A stretch of DNA of 64,000 bases from Sphaerisporangium dianthi (GTDB lineage: Bacteria > Actinomycetota > Actinomycetes > Streptosporangiales > Streptosporangiaceae), in NCBI RefSeq assembly GCF_042654065.1, contig NZ_JBHSFP010000010.1, positions 62,001 through 126,000 on the forward strand. Direction: 5' to 3'. This document shows positions 18,546 to 26,945 of this stretch, one piece after another. The notes under the pieces are model-generated. The model ran no database searches and was not told where the DNA came from. It saw nothing but the letters and a program-made list of their open reading frames with translations. A program made the translations under genes and the position numbers. Numbering within the stretch: the first letter of the stretch is position 1; each line of letters begins with the position of its first letter.

Positions 18546-19229
18546 ATGAAAAGGCCAGGGCCATTTCACACGCTCGGCGCGGGGGTGGTCCTCGCCCTCG
18601 GGCTCGGCGTTCTCAGCGTGCAGACCATGCCGCGCACGGACAACGCCTCCGCCGCCTCGGGCGCTCCGGCCGCCAAGGCGACCACCTCGGTCGCCCCCGA
18701 GCCCGCGGAGACGGCCGCCGCGAGCGCGTCCGCCGCCCCCACCGAGGCCGCCGACCCGACCCCGAAGCGCGCCGACTACGCGGGCGTGGCCCAGGGCAAC
18801 GGCGGGCTGGTCGCGCTTTCGGTCAAGAACGGCAAGGCGGTCGCCTACTTCTGCGACGGGCGCATCGAGTCCTGGCTCAAGGGCACCGCCGAGAACAACA
18901 CGCTCACGCTCGCCGGCAAGGGCTCGCTGATCACCGCGGCGCTCGGCGACGGCAGGGCCAAGGGCCGGCTCCAGGTCGGCAAGGCCAAGTGGCGCTTCTC
19001 CGCTCCGCTCGTCAAGAAGCCGTCGGGCCTGTACCGCGCCACCGCGGTGATCCGCGGCGCCAAGGTCGTCGGCGGCTGGATCATCCTGCCCGGCGGCCGT
19101 CAGGTGGGCCTGGTCGACGTCGGCGACTCCGCCCAGGCGGCTCCGAAGCTCACCCCCGGCTCCCCGGTGACCGTCGGCGGCACCGAGCTCCTCCCCGAGG
19201 ACGCCGACGCCTTCATCGACGGCCTCTGA
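18546..19229 (+). CDS. exported protein of unknown function
   Basis: A 227-residue protein starting MKRPGPFHTLGAGVVLALGLG with a signal peptide or anchor of about 27 residues. An Ala/Pro/Thr/Ser linker follows (about 35-75). The folded part begins ADYAGVAQGNGGLVALSVKNGKAVAYFCDGRIESWLKG and is mostly predicted beta strands; it has a single cysteine. AGGAGC is seven bases ahead of the ATG. Together with the next gene, which encodes a four-helix membrane protein, it could form an envelope unit. No family is recognised with confidence. Confidence 0.75.
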   Translation: MKRPGPFHTLGAGVVLALGLGVLSVQTMPRTDNASAASGAPAAKATTSVAPEPAETAAASASAAPTEAADPTPKRADYAGVAQGNGGLVALSVKNGKAVAYFCDGRIESWLKGTAENNTLTLAGKGSLITAALGDGRAKGRLQVGKAKWRFSAPLVKKPSGLYRATAVIRGAKVVGGWIILPGGRQVGLVDVGDSAQAAPKLTPGSPVTVGGTELLPEDADAFIDGL

Positions 19230-19327
19230 CCAGGACCGTCCCGGGTCCGCTCGTCCTCCCCGCACGACGTCCTCCTGCGCGCGCCGCGTCAGCTCGGCGA
19301 AGCCGCGCAGGGCCCGGCCGCCCGTCC

Positions 19328-19429
19328 TCCCTCACGAGGTCCTCCGGCCGCTCGGACCTGCCTCACCAGGTCCTCTGAACACCCGGCCTCTCCCTCACGA
19401 GGTGGTCCGGCCGCTCGAACCTCCCTCAC
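19328..19429 (+). repeat. two 39-base imperfect direct repeats
   Basis: TCCCTCACGAGGTCCTCCGG... (19328-19366) recurs as TCCCTCACGAGGTGGTCCGG... (19391-19429), a 63-base period with about five mismatches. A further partial CCTCAC unit is at 19361. The last copy lies directly before the ribosome-binding site of the next gene. Confidence 0.6.
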
Positions 19430-19446
19430 GACAAGGAACGCCCGTC

Positions 19447-20028
19447 ATGACCGTCCCCCAGCTCCCTCCACTCCAGCAGGAGCAGCCCGCGCGGGCGAAG
19501 AGCTCCGCCCCCTACCTCGTGCCGCTGCTCGCCGGCGGCCTGGTGGCCGTCGCCCTCGGGGTGTACGGGCGCGCGCACACGCCCACCGGATACGCCGTCG
19601 GCCTCGCCGGCTTCTCCGGCGCCCAGGCCATGAAGTCGTGGCTGGCGACCGGCGCCTTCCTTCTCGCGATCGTCCAGCTCGTCTCGGCGCTCGCGATGTA
19701 CGGCAGGATCCCCGGCTTGCGGGCCCCCTCGTGGACCGGGACGCTGCACCGCTGGTCCGGCCGCGCGGCCTTCCTGCTGTCGGTGCCGGTGGCGTTCCAC
19801 TGCCTGTACGCCCTCGGCGCGCAGTTCGACGTCCCCCGCGTGATGATCCACTCTCTGCTGGGCTCGTTCTTCTACGGCGTGTTCGTCGCCAAGATGCTGT
19901 CGCTGCCCAAGCGCGACCTGCCGGGGTGGACGCTTCCCGTGCTCGGCGGGCTCGTCTTCGCCGCGCTCACGGGCCTGTGGCTGACGTCGTCCTTCTGGTT
20001 CTTCACGACCATCGGCGTCACGTTCTAG
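19447..20028 (+). CDS. four-helix integral membrane protein (DUF6529-like)
   Basis: A 193-residue membrane protein with hydrophobic helices near residues 25-43, 62-82, 102-125 and 165-190. Conserved-looking histidines lie at helix ends (TLHRWSGRAAF, VAFHCLYALG, MIHSLLGSFFYG), an arrangement like cytochrome b561-type haem proteins. I recall this family as DUF6529 in actinobacteria. The ATG at 19447 follows AAGGAAC; a GTG at 19402 would add residues translated from the upstream repeat and is unlikely. Haem binding is inference only. Confidence 0.75.
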   Translation: MTVPQLPPLQQEQPARAKSSAPYLVPLLAGGLVAVALGVYGRAHTPTGYAVGLAGFSGAQAMKSWLATGAFLLAIVQLVSALAMYGRIPGLRAPSWTGTLHRWSGRAAFLLSVPVAFHCLYALGAQFDVPRVMIHSLLGSFFYGVFVAKMLSLPKRDLPGWTLPVLGGLVFAALTGLWLTSSFWFFTTIGVTF

Positions 20029-20046
20029 CGTGGCGCCGCCCGGCGG

Positions 20047-20988
20047 TCAGGAGACGGGGGGCTGGAAGGACCTGGTGCGGGAAAGACCGGCGGCGCGGCC
20101 CTGGGCGGCGACGACGAGGGCCATCTTGCGGGAGGCCTCGTCGATCATCTCGTCGCCGAGCATCACCGCGCCGCGCCTGTCCACCGTCGTGGCGTGCTCG
20201 TAGGCGTCCAGGATGAGCTCGGCGTGGTCGTAGTCCTCCTGGGACGGCGAGAAGACCTGGTTGGCCGCCTCGATCTGCGTCGGGTGGAGCACCCACTTGC
20301 CGTCGAAGCCCAGCGCCGCTGACCTGAGCGCGGTCATCTCGAACCCGTCGAGGTCCTTGATCTGCAGGTAAGGGCCGTCGATGGCCTGCAGGCCGTGCGT
20401 CCTGGCCGCCATCAGGATGCGCATCAGCACGTAGTGGTAGGCGTCGCCCTCGGTGTAGCCGGGCGGCTGCCGCCCGACGACCAGGGTTCTCATGTTGATC
20501 GAGGCCATGAAGTCGGCGGGCCCGAACACGAGCGTCTCAAGGCGGGGTGAGGAGGCGGCGATGGCGTCGACGTTGACCAGGCCGCGGGCGCTCTCGATCT
20601 GCGCCTCGACGCCGATGCCGCCGACCGGCAGGCCGGTCGCCTTCTCTATCTGGGTGAGCAGCAGGTCCAGCCAGGCGACCTGGACGGCGTCCTCGACCTT
20701 GGGCAGCATCAGGCAGTCGAGCGCGTCCCCGGCCCCCTCGACGACGTCGATCACGTCCCGGTAGGTCCACGCGGTGGTCAGGTCGTTCACCCGCACGACC
20801 CGGGTCTTGCCGGCCCAGTCGCCCTCGCGGAGCGCCTCGACGACGTTCTTGCGGGCCTGCTCCTTGGCCTGCGGCGCGACGGAGTCCTCCAGGTCGAGGA
20901 AGACCTCGTCGGCGGGCAGGCCCTGCGCCTTCTCGAGGAAGCGCGGGTTGCTGCCGGGCACGGCGAGGCACGAACGACGAGAGCGCAT
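20047..20988 (-). CDS. CoA-ester lyase (malyl-CoA/citramalyl-CoA lyase type, HpcH/HpaI fold)
   Basis: A 313-residue TIM-barrel lyase of the CitE/Mcl family. Key features are RSCLAVPGSNPRFLEKAQGLPADEVFLDLEDSVAP (metal-binding Asp/Glu), the MLPKVEDA strand, GVEAQIESARGLVNVDAI (catalytic Glu region), and VFGPADFMASINMR. The C-terminal GKWVLHPTQIEAANQVFSPS is the typical CoA-side segment. The family cleaves or forms L-malyl-CoA, beta-methylmalyl-CoA or citramalyl-CoA with Mg2+. Which substrate is used cannot be told. I prefer the ATG at 20988 over the TTG at 20994. It stands alone and ends 18 bases from the convergent membrane-protein gene. Confidence 0.9.
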   Translation of the reverse strand: MRSRRSCLAVPGSNPRFLEKAQGLPADEVFLDLEDSVAPQAKEQARKNVVEALREGDWAGKTRVVRVNDLTTAWTYRDVIDVVEGAGDALDCLMLPKVEDAVQVAWLDLLLTQIEKATGLPVGGIGVEAQIESARGLVNVDAIAASSPRLETLVFGPADFMASINMRTLVVGRQPPGYTEGDAYHYVLMRILMAARTHGLQAIDGPYLQIKDLDGFEMTALRSAALGFDGKWVLHPTQIEAANQVFSPSQEDYDHAELILDAYEHATTVDRRGAVMLGDEMIDEASRKMALVVAAQGRAAGLSRTRSFQPPVS

Positions 20989-21095
20989 GCGCAAACGCTA
21001 GCCTCCCCCGGCGTCCGGGCGAGGCTGTGGGGCCGTCACAAAGCCGGACATCGCTTCTTGGCGCGGATCTCGTACCGCTATCTAGGCCCTTATGC

Positions 21096-21106
21096 GGACA
21101 ATGTCC
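21096..21106. promoter_or_regulatory. short palindrome ahead of bioY, possible operator
   Basis: GGACAATGTCC is a perfect five-base inverted repeat around one A, 27 bases before the bioY ATG and next to a TATATAGACT stretch that could hold a -10. It could bind a biotin-responsive repressor, but it does not match a consensus I can name. Confidence 0.3.
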
Positions 21107-21133
21107 TATATAGACTCGGTAAGGGAGATAGTC

Positions 21134-21706
21134 ATGGCATCTGATGCCTCCGCGGCGGTGCTCCGGCCCGCCGTATTGTCCGACCTCATCCCCGGCAAGA
21201 TCGTCAGGGATGTCGTGCTCGTCATCGGGGCCGCGGGCCTCACAGGGCTCGCCGCGCAGGTGAGCATCCCGTTGCCCGGCACCCCCGTGCCGTTGACGCT
21301 GCAGACCTTCGCCGTCCTGCTGGCGGGCGCGGCGCTCGGCCTGCCCCGCGCCTTCCTCGGCATGGCGTTGTACCTGCTGATCGGCCAGCTCGGCGTGCCG
21401 TGGTTCGCCTCCTCGGGCGGCAACGCGACGCTCGGGTACGTCGTCGGCTTCATCCTCGCCGCCTCCGTCGTCGGCGTGCTCGCCGGCAGGGGCGGTGACC
21501 GCACCCCGGCGCGCACCGTCGCCACGATGACGCTGGGCACGGTCCTCATCTACGCCGTCGGGGTGCCGTGGCTCATGGTGGCCACGGGCATGAGCCTGTC
21601 CGCCGCCTTCGCCGCGGGCGTGGTGCCGTTCCTGATCGGCGACGCGATCAAGGTCGCGGCGGCCGCGGGCCTGCTGCCCGCCGCCTGGAAGCTCGCCGGC
21701 CGCTGA
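21134..21706 (+). CDS. bioY: BioY, biotin transporter substrate-binding component
   Basis: A 190-residue membrane protein of the BioY family (ECF-type S component). Family signatures are VSIPLPGTPVPLTLQTFAVLLAGAALG, FLGMALYLLIGQLGVPWFASSGG and GGNATLGYVVGFILAA, followed by the late GVPWLM and VPFLIGDAIKVAAAAGLLPAAW. It binds biotin with high affinity and moves it across the membrane, with or without the ECF energising module; no EcfA/EcfT gene is adjacent. AAGGGAG lies seven bases before the ATG, so upstream in-frame starts near 21092 are rejected. Confidence 0.93.
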   Translation: MASDASAAVLRPAVLSDLIPGKIVRDVVLVIGAAGLTGLAAQVSIPLPGTPVPLTLQTFAVLLAGAALGLPRAFLGMALYLLIGQLGVPWFASSGGNATLGYVVGFILAASVVGVLAGRGGDRTPARTVATMTLGTVLIYAVGVPWLMVATGMSLSAAFAAGVVPFLIGDAIKVAAAAGLLPAAWKLAGR

Positions 21707-21819
21707 GCCGGAGCCGCTGAACCGGTGTACCGCTGAGCCTCAGGGCCGCCCCAGGTGAACCACCCGGGCGGCCCTCGGCCGGCTGACGCGCGGGCCGGAA
21801 CACGCCGTACATTGCGAGT

Positions 21820-22206
21820 ATGAGTCTTGCGCTGATCGAAGAGGGTGCCAAGAAGTCGGGCATCCTGTGGGTCTCGCTGGCGGGACGCGACCGGCTGGCA
21901 TGGCATGTCTGGCACCAAGGCGCGATCTACCTGGTCACCGGCGGCGGCGAGCAGTCCCTGCCCGGCCTCACCGGCGCCTCGCGGGTGCGGGTGACGCTGC
22001 GCAGCAAGGACAACGGCGCCGAGTTGGTCTCCTTCGACGCCGACGTGGAGCCGGTCGATCAGTCGGCGCCGTCCGAGACCGAGACCGGGGCGGTGGCGGC
22101 CCTGGTCAAAGAGCGGCTCAACGCCTCCGGCACGGCGGGGCTCGCGGGCAGGTGGGCCGCCTCGGGCGCCTCGATCGTCCGGCTGAGGCCCGACGTGGCG
22201 GTCTGA
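21820..22206 (+). CDS. conserved actinobacterial hypothetical protein
   Basis: A 128-residue soluble protein starting MSLALIEEGAKKSGILWVSLAGRDRLAWHVWHQGAIYLVTGGGEQ. It looks like a small mostly-beta domain (WVSL, AWHVWHQGAIYLV, RVRVTLRSKDNGAELVSFDADVEPV) plus a C-terminal helix and LAGRWAASGASIVRLRP. A TACATT hexamer ends five bases before the ATG, so the message is probably leaderless. Its last 148 bases overlap the broken EamA gene on the other strand. A flavin-binding split barrel is possible but unproven. Confidence 0.75.
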   Translation: MSLALIEEGAKKSGILWVSLAGRDRLAWHVWHQGAIYLVTGGGEQSLPGLTGASRVRVTLRSKDNGAELVSFDADVEPVDQSAPSETETGAVAALVKERLNASGTAGLAGRWAASGASIVRLRPDVAV

Positions 22207-23081
22207 GCCAGCAGCGCCCCGCCCAGGACGATCGCGCCGCCCACGATCTGGGCGGTGCCGAGCCGCTCGGCGAGCAGCGCCCAGGCGATCACCGCGCCGG
22301 CGACCACCTCCAGTGAGGACACCGTGGCCCCGATGGCGGCGGACAGGCGGCGCACGGCGGTGACGCCGGTCACGTAGGCCAGCACGGTCGCGACCACGAT
22401 GAGCTAGAGCGTGGCGGCGAGCACGGGGATGTCGCGGCCGTTGACCGTGACGGTGGTCCCGAAGGCCTCCCAGGGGATGTTCCACGCCTGCGAGAGGGGC
22501 GTGAGCACCAGCGCGGCGCCGGCCATGCCCCAGGCGATGAGGCCGAGCGGGTCGACGTCGTCGCCGTAGCCGTCGCTCATCAGGAAGTACCCCGCGCAGC
22601 ACGCCGAGGCGATGAGGCCGAGCAGCAGCCCGATGCCGTCCAGGCTCATCCCCCGCCAGACCTCCACGACGACGCCGAGGCCGGCGAGCACGACCACCGC
22701 CCCCGCGTACGCGGAGCGGGGCAGCCGCACGCGGCGGACGAACCGCACCCAGCAGACGACCAGGACCGGTGAGGCGTACTCCAGCAGGAGCACGACGCCG
22801 ACCGGCAGCCGGGTGATGGCCAGGAAGAACAGCGCCTGAACCCCGGCGACGGCGATCAGGGCGTACGCGGCGAAGAAGCGGCCCCGCCCTTTCGGGATGC
22901 GCAGGGACCTCGGCCGGAACACGGCGAGGACCGCGATCAGCACCAGCGCGGCGCCCGCCATCCGTACCCACACCGCCTGCAGAGGTGTCAGGCCGCTCAT
23001 GCCCACGAGCTTCGCCATGGACCCGGAGAAGCCGAAGCACGAGGCCGACACGACGGCTATCGCGAGCGCTCCGCCTTTCAT
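22059..23081 (-). pseudogene. EamA/DMT-family transporter interrupted by an in-frame amber codon
   Basis: The minus strand from an ATG at 23081 reads a drug/metabolite-type transporter: MKGGALAIAVVSASCFGFSG, then several helices including VLLLEYASPVLVVCW and a glycine-rich centre. After VPVLAATL a single TAG (22406-22404) stops translation at residue 225. The same frame then continues without any shift as LIVVATVLAYVTGVTAVRRL and the conserved ALLAERLGTAQIVGGAIVLGGALL, ending at 22059. One base change (for example TGG to TAG) explains it. The 225-residue product would lack the last helices of a ten-helix EamA protein. A sequencing error or recent mutation is possible. Confidence 0.85.
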
Positions 23082-23224
23082 ACGCCACCATCCCGTAATT
23101 ACCGTCAGATGCTTTTGATGCTGTCACACGGTGTCCAGGGAGATCAAGACGCGACCGTACGTTGAGACGGCTTTCACGGGGGGTGGACGCGGCGCGCGTG
23201 GCGTCACCTCGTACGCTGCGGTAG

Positions 23225-24514
23225 GTGAGGATCTTCGTCGCCCGGCTGGCCGGCACCCCGGTGTTCGACCCCGAAGGCGACCAGATCGGCCGGGTGCGGG
23301 ACGTCGTCGTGGCCATGCGCCCCAACGACCCGCCTCGCGTGCACGGCCTGGTCGTGGAGGTCCAACCGCGCCGCAGGGTGTTCCTGCCGATCACCCGCGT
23401 CCGCAACATCGAGGCGGACGCCGTCATCTTCACCGGCGCCATCAACCTGCGGCGCTTCGAGAAGCACTCCATCGAGTCCCTGGCCATCGGCGAGCTGCTC
23501 GACCTGGACGTCGAGCTCGGCGGCCAGCGGGCCACCGTGCTCGACCTGGCCATGGAGCAGACCAGGACCGGCGAATGGCTCATCACCAAGGTCGCGGTGC
23601 GGCGCGGCGCCGGACGGGGGCTGCGGCGGCGCCGCGGCGAGACGCTGGTCGTCGACTGGGCCGAGGTCGCCGGGTTCGGCGCGGTTCAGGCCGACCAGGG
23701 AGCGGCCAACCTGCTCGCCGCGTTCGAGGAGACCCGCCCCGCCGACCTGGCCAACGCCCTGCGCCACCTGCCCGACAAACGCCGCGCGGAGGTCGCCGCC
23801 GCGCTGGAGGACGAACGGCTCGCCGACGTGCTGGAGGAGCTGCCCGAGCGCGACCAGATCGGCATCCTCAGCCGGCTGGACGCCGAGCGCGCGGCGGACG
23901 TGCTCGCGGCCATGGACCCCGACGACGCGGCCGACCTGCTGCAGGACCTGCCGCCGGCGCAGGCGGAGGCGCTGCTGGCGCGCATGGAGCCCCGCGAGGC
24001 GGCCCCGGTGCTGCGCCTGCTCAACTACGCCGAGAACACCGCGGGCGGCATGATGACCAGCGCGCCGATCGTGCTGCCGCCGCACTCCACGATCGCCGAG
24101 GCGCTCGCCGAGATCAGGCGCCAGGACATCACCCCGGCCGTCGCCGCCCAGGTCTACGTCGCCCGGCCGCCGAGCGAGACGCCGACCGGCAAGTACCTGG
24201 GCGTGGCCCACTTCCAGCGGCTCCTGCGCGAGCCGCCGTCCTCGCTGGTGGGAGGCGCCATCGACAACAGCATCGACCCGATCCGGCCCCACCTGCCCCT
24301 GCCGGCGGTGACCGCGTACCTGGCCACCTACAACCTGGTCGCGGCCCCGGTGGTGGACGAACTGGGGCGGCTCGTCGGCGCCGTCACGGTGGACGACGTG
24401 CTGGACCACCTGCTGCCGCCGGGCTGGCGCGAGCGCGACGAACGGGAGCCGAACGGGGAAGACGCCTCAGAGAGCGGCGACGGCGCGGCGCGGGAGGTGG
24501 GCGGTGGCGGTTAA
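23225..24514 (+). CDS. MgtE N-terminal/CBS-domain protein with PRC-barrel start (Rv1232c-like)
   Basis: A 429-residue cytoplasmic protein. Residues 1-170 hold two PRC-barrel-like modules (VFDPEGDQIGRVRDVVVAM; TVLDLAMEQTRTGEWLITKVAV). An MgtE intracellular N domain of helical repeats follows (about 190-290: HLPDKRRAEVAAALEDERLADVLEELPERDQIGIL, LDAERAADVLAAMDPDDAADLLQDLP). CBS domains occupy the rest (MMTSAPIVLPPHSTIAEALAEI, YNLVAAPVVDELGRLVGAVTVDDVLDHL). The MgtE membrane channel is absent. The gene overlaps the DUF1003 gene by 11 bases, so the two are coupled; M. tuberculosis Rv1232c/Rv1231c has the same pair. A role in Mg2+ sensing is inference. Confidence 0.9.
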   Translation: MRIFVARLAGTPVFDPEGDQIGRVRDVVVAMRPNDPPRVHGLVVEVQPRRRVFLPITRVRNIEADAVIFTGAINLRRFEKHSIESLAIGELLDLDVELGGQRATVLDLAMEQTRTGEWLITKVAVRRGAGRGLRRRRGETLVVDWAEVAGFGAVQADQGAANLLAAFEETRPADLANALRHLPDKRRAEVAAALEDERLADVLEELPERDQIGILSRLDAERAADVLAAMDPDDAADLLQDLPPAQAEALLARMEPREAAPVLRLLNYAENTAGGMMTSAPIVLPPHSTIAEALAEIRRQDITPAVAAQVYVARPPSETPTGKYLGVAHFQRLLREPPSSLVGGAIDNSIDPIRPHLPLPAVTAYLATYNLVAAPVVDELGRLVGAVTVDDVLDHLLPPGWRERDEREPNGEDASESGDGAAREVGGGG

Positions 24515-25004
24515 CCGGCTGGACCAGCCCCGCGAGATCCGCCGCTCCATCCGCCCGCACTACGACCCCGAGGCGTTCGGTCGGCTTTCCGAGCAGATCG
24601 CCCGGTTCCTCGGCACGGCACGCTTCCTGGTCTACATGACCGGGTTCATCGCGGTCTGGGTGCTCTGGAACGCCCTGGCTCCCCGGAGCCTGGCCTTCGA
24701 CCCCTACCCGTTCATCTTCCTGACGCTGATCCTGTCGCTCCAGGCGTCCTACGCGGCCCCGCTGATCCTGCTGGCCCAGAACCGCCAGGCCGACCGCGAC
24801 CGCGTGCAGAGCGAGCAGGACCGGATGGCGGGCGAGCGCAACCAGGCCGAGGTGGAGTACCTGACCCGGGAGATCGCCGGGTTGCGCCTGGCCCTCGGCG
24901 ACCTCGCGACCCGCGACTACATCAGGGGCGAGCTGGAACACCTGCTGGAGGAGGTACGGCGCCCGGCCGCCCGCGAGGACGGCGCCGGAGGTCAGAAGGG
25001 GTAA
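24504..25004 (+). CDS. DUF1003 membrane protein (Rv1231c-like)
   Basis: A 166-residue protein of the DUF1003 family. It has two hydrophobic helices, FLVYMTGFIAVWVLWNAL and FIFLTLILSLQASYAAPLILLAQNRQ, the second carrying the family signature of alanine-proline followed by AQNRQADRDR. The C-terminal half is a long charged helix (DRVQSEQDRMAGERNQAEVEYL), possibly a coiled coil. GTG or ATG-like starts near 24504 overlap the end of the MgtE-N/CBS gene, indicating translational coupling. Function unknown; the coupling suggests the two proteins act together. Confidence 0.88.
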   Translation: MAVNRLDQPREIRRSIRPHYDPEAFGRLSEQIARFLGTARFLVYMTGFIAVWVLWNALAPRSLAFDPYPFIFLTLILSLQASYAAPLILLAQNRQADRDRVQSEQDRMAGERNQAEVEYLTREIAGLRLALGDLATRDYIRGELEHLLEEVRRPAAREDGAGGQKG

Positions 25005-25441
25005 CGGACGGAGAGCTTGGCGAGGGTGGCGGCGCACTGGCGCAGCTCCTCCTCGTCCAGCACACCGGGGAACTGGCCGCGCACCGCGCGCAGGTAGGTG
25101 GGGGTGGCCTCGGCGAGGCGGCGGCCTCCCGCGTCGGTCAGGACGGCGAACAGGCCGCGGGCGTCGCTGGCGCACGCCTCGCGCTCGACCAGGCCGTCGC
25201 GCTGGAGGCGGTCGATGAGCCGGGTCAGCCCGCTGCGGGACAGCAGCACCTTCTCGGCCAGGTCGTTCATGCGCAGCCGCCGCTCAGGGGCCTCCGAGAG
25301 CCGCGCCAGGACGTCGTAGGCGGCGGGAGCCAGGTCGTGCCCGCTCAGCAGTTCGACCTCGAGGCTGCGGGTGATCTGGATCTGGGCCCGCTGCACCATG
25401 CGCCAGACGGTGAGCTGCTGAGGAGTGATCTCCGTCGTCAT
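24992..25441 (-). CDS. MarR-family transcriptional regulator
   Basis: A regulator of about 149 residues starting MTTEITPQQLTVWRMVQRAQ. The winged helix is clear: PAAYDVLARLSEAPERRLRMNDLAEKVLLSRSGLTRLIDRLQRDGLVEREACASDARGLFAVLTDAGGRRL. The DxR(G) wing motif is DARG. A GTG at 25450 is an alternative start. It overlaps the end of the convergent DUF1003 gene by 13 bases and is divergent from mrp, with 120 bases between, so it may regulate itself and perhaps mrp. Ligand unknown. Confidence 0.88.
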   Translation of the reverse strand: MTTEITPQQLTVWRMVQRAQIQITRSLEVELLSGHDLAPAAYDVLARLSEAPERRLRMNDLAEKVLLSRSGLTRLIDRLQRDGLVEREACASDARGLFAVLTDAGGRRLAEATPTYLRAVRGQFPGVLDEEELRQCAATLAKLSVRYPF

Positions 25442-25562
25442 GGACGTCACGGGGTCATCCTAGAAGGTTGCATAAACGGCCACACCACCCTTTTCATCGC
25501 TGTTTAGCGCTAGAGGAGAGGCGGAGTTCGTCGGATCGTCCCTGGGTTCGTAGCATGGATCC

Positions 25563-26702
25563 ATGGCACCCACCCCAGATTTGGTGACGGCCGCCTTGGC
25601 GACGGTCAACGACCCGGAGATCCGCCGGCCGATCACCGACCTCGGCATGGTCAAAAGCGTTGACATCTCCCCCGACGGGGTGGTGCGGGTCGGCGTCTAC
25701 CTCACCGTCGCCGGATGCCCCATGCGCGACACGATCACCCGCGACGTCACCACCGCGGTCTCCAAGGTCGAGGGCGTCTCCTCCGTCCAGGTCGACCTGG
25801 ACGTCATGAGCGCCGAGCAGCGCCAAGGGCTGCAGACCAAGCTGCGCGGCAACCGGGGCCCCGAGAAGGAGATCCCCTTCGCCAAGCCCGGCTCGCTCAC
25901 CCGTGTCTTCGCGATCGCGAGCGGCAAGGGCGGGGTCGGCAAGTCGTCGGTGACCGTCAACCTGGCCGCGGCGATGGCCTCCTCGGGCCTGAAGGTCGGC
26001 GTCGTCGACGCCGACATCTACGGCCACTCCATCCCGCGCATGCTCGGGGTGAGCGACCGGCCGACCAAGGTCGAAGACATGATCATGCCGCCGGTGGCGC
26101 ACGACATCAAGGTCATCTCGGTCGGCATGTTCAAGCCCCCGGGCAACAACCCGGTGGTCTGGCGCGGCCCGATGCTCGACCGCGCGCTCCACCAGTTCCT
26201 GGCGGACGTCTACTGGGGCGACCTCGACGTCCTGCTCATGGACCTGCCCCCCGGCACCGGCGACATCGCGATCTCGGTGGCGCAGCGCATGCCCGGCGCC
26301 GAGATCCTGGTCGTGACCACCCCGCAGCAGGCCGCGGCCGAGGTCGCCGAGCGCGCGGGGTCGATCGCCACGCAGACCCACCAGCAGATCGCCGGCGTCA
26401 TCGAGAACATGGCGTGGCTGCCCTGCCCCCACTGCGACGAGCGCATCGCGGTCTTCGGCGAGGGCGGCGGCCAGGCCGTCGCCGACGGCCTCACCCGCAC
26501 TCTCGGCACGCGCGTCCCCCTGCTCGGTCAGGTGCCGATCGACCTGCGCCTGCGCGAGGGCGGCGACGAGGGCAAGCCGCTCGTGCTCACCGACCCCGAC
26601 TCCCCCGCCGCCGCCGAGCTGCGGCGCATCGCCGACGGCCTGAGCAAGAGGTCCAGCAGCATCAAGGGCCTCCAGCTCGGGCTCTCGCCTTCAGGCCGCT
26701 GA
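25563..26702 (+). CDS. mrp: Mrp/ApbC-type P-loop ATPase, Fe-S cluster carrier
   Basis: A 379-residue protein with an N-terminal DUF59/MIP18 domain (about 1-85: VTAALATVNDPEIRRPITDLGMV, TVAGCPMRD) and a Mrp ATPase domain. The deviant Walker A is SGKGGVGKSSVTVNLA (about 120-135), and DLPPGTGD is the second nucleotide motif. The CxxC of the family is present as LPCPHCDERI near residue 280. These proteins bind and transfer Fe-S clusters. A TAGCAT hexamer lies a few bases upstream of the ATG, so the message may be leaderless. In M. tuberculosis mrp (Rv1229c) is likewise next to the Rv1231c/Rv1232c pair. Confidence 0.95.
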   Translation: MAPTPDLVTAALATVNDPEIRRPITDLGMVKSVDISPDGVVRVGVYLTVAGCPMRDTITRDVTTAVSKVEGVSSVQVDLDVMSAEQRQGLQTKLRGNRGPEKEIPFAKPGSLTRVFAIASGKGGVGKSSVTVNLAAAMASSGLKVGVVDADIYGHSIPRMLGVSDRPTKVEDMIMPPVAHDIKVISVGMFKPPGNNPVVWRGPMLDRALHQFLADVYWGDLDVLLMDLPPGTGDIAISVAQRMPGAEILVVTTPQQAAAEVAERAGSIATQTHQQIAGVIENMAWLPCPHCDERIAVFGEGGGQAVADGLTRTLGTRVPLLGQVPIDLRLREGGDEGKPLVLTDPDSPAAAELRRIADGLSKRSSSIKGLQLGLSPSGR

Positions 26703-26795
26703 GCCCGCCCTCCCGCCCCGCCCTGGGGCGGGAGGTGAACCCCGCCGCACCGTCCCCCCAGGGGCCGGAGAAGGCGGGAGAACCCGCCGCACACG

Positions 26796-26828
26796 CGAAG
26801 GGCCGCCCCCAGTGGGGGCGGCCCTTCG
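26796..26828. terminator. terminator after mrp
   Basis: A perfect 15-base stem (CGAAGGGCCGCCCCC and complement) around AGT, about 95 bases after the mrp stop. A short T-containing tail (TTCGTG) follows on the plus strand. Confidence 0.7.
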
Positions 26829-26945
26829 TTCGTGTGGCACGGGCTCAGGTGGCCCGCCGTCCGTGTGGCACGGGGCGCGGACGGCCTCTCGTCCGTGTGG
26901 CGCGGGCGCGGACCTGTCCGAGTCGTGCGGGCTCAGGTGGCCTCG
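26829..26945. repeat. degenerate tandem units including the 3' end of tatB
   Basis: Four related units of 24-33 bases start near 26829, 26860, 26891 and 26920, each built on CGTGTGGCACGGG or a variant. The first and the last also share GCTCAGGTGGCC (26841-26852 and 26931-26942). In the last unit this string contains the tatB stop codon and final codons, so the end of tatB has been copied. Confidence 0.5.
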
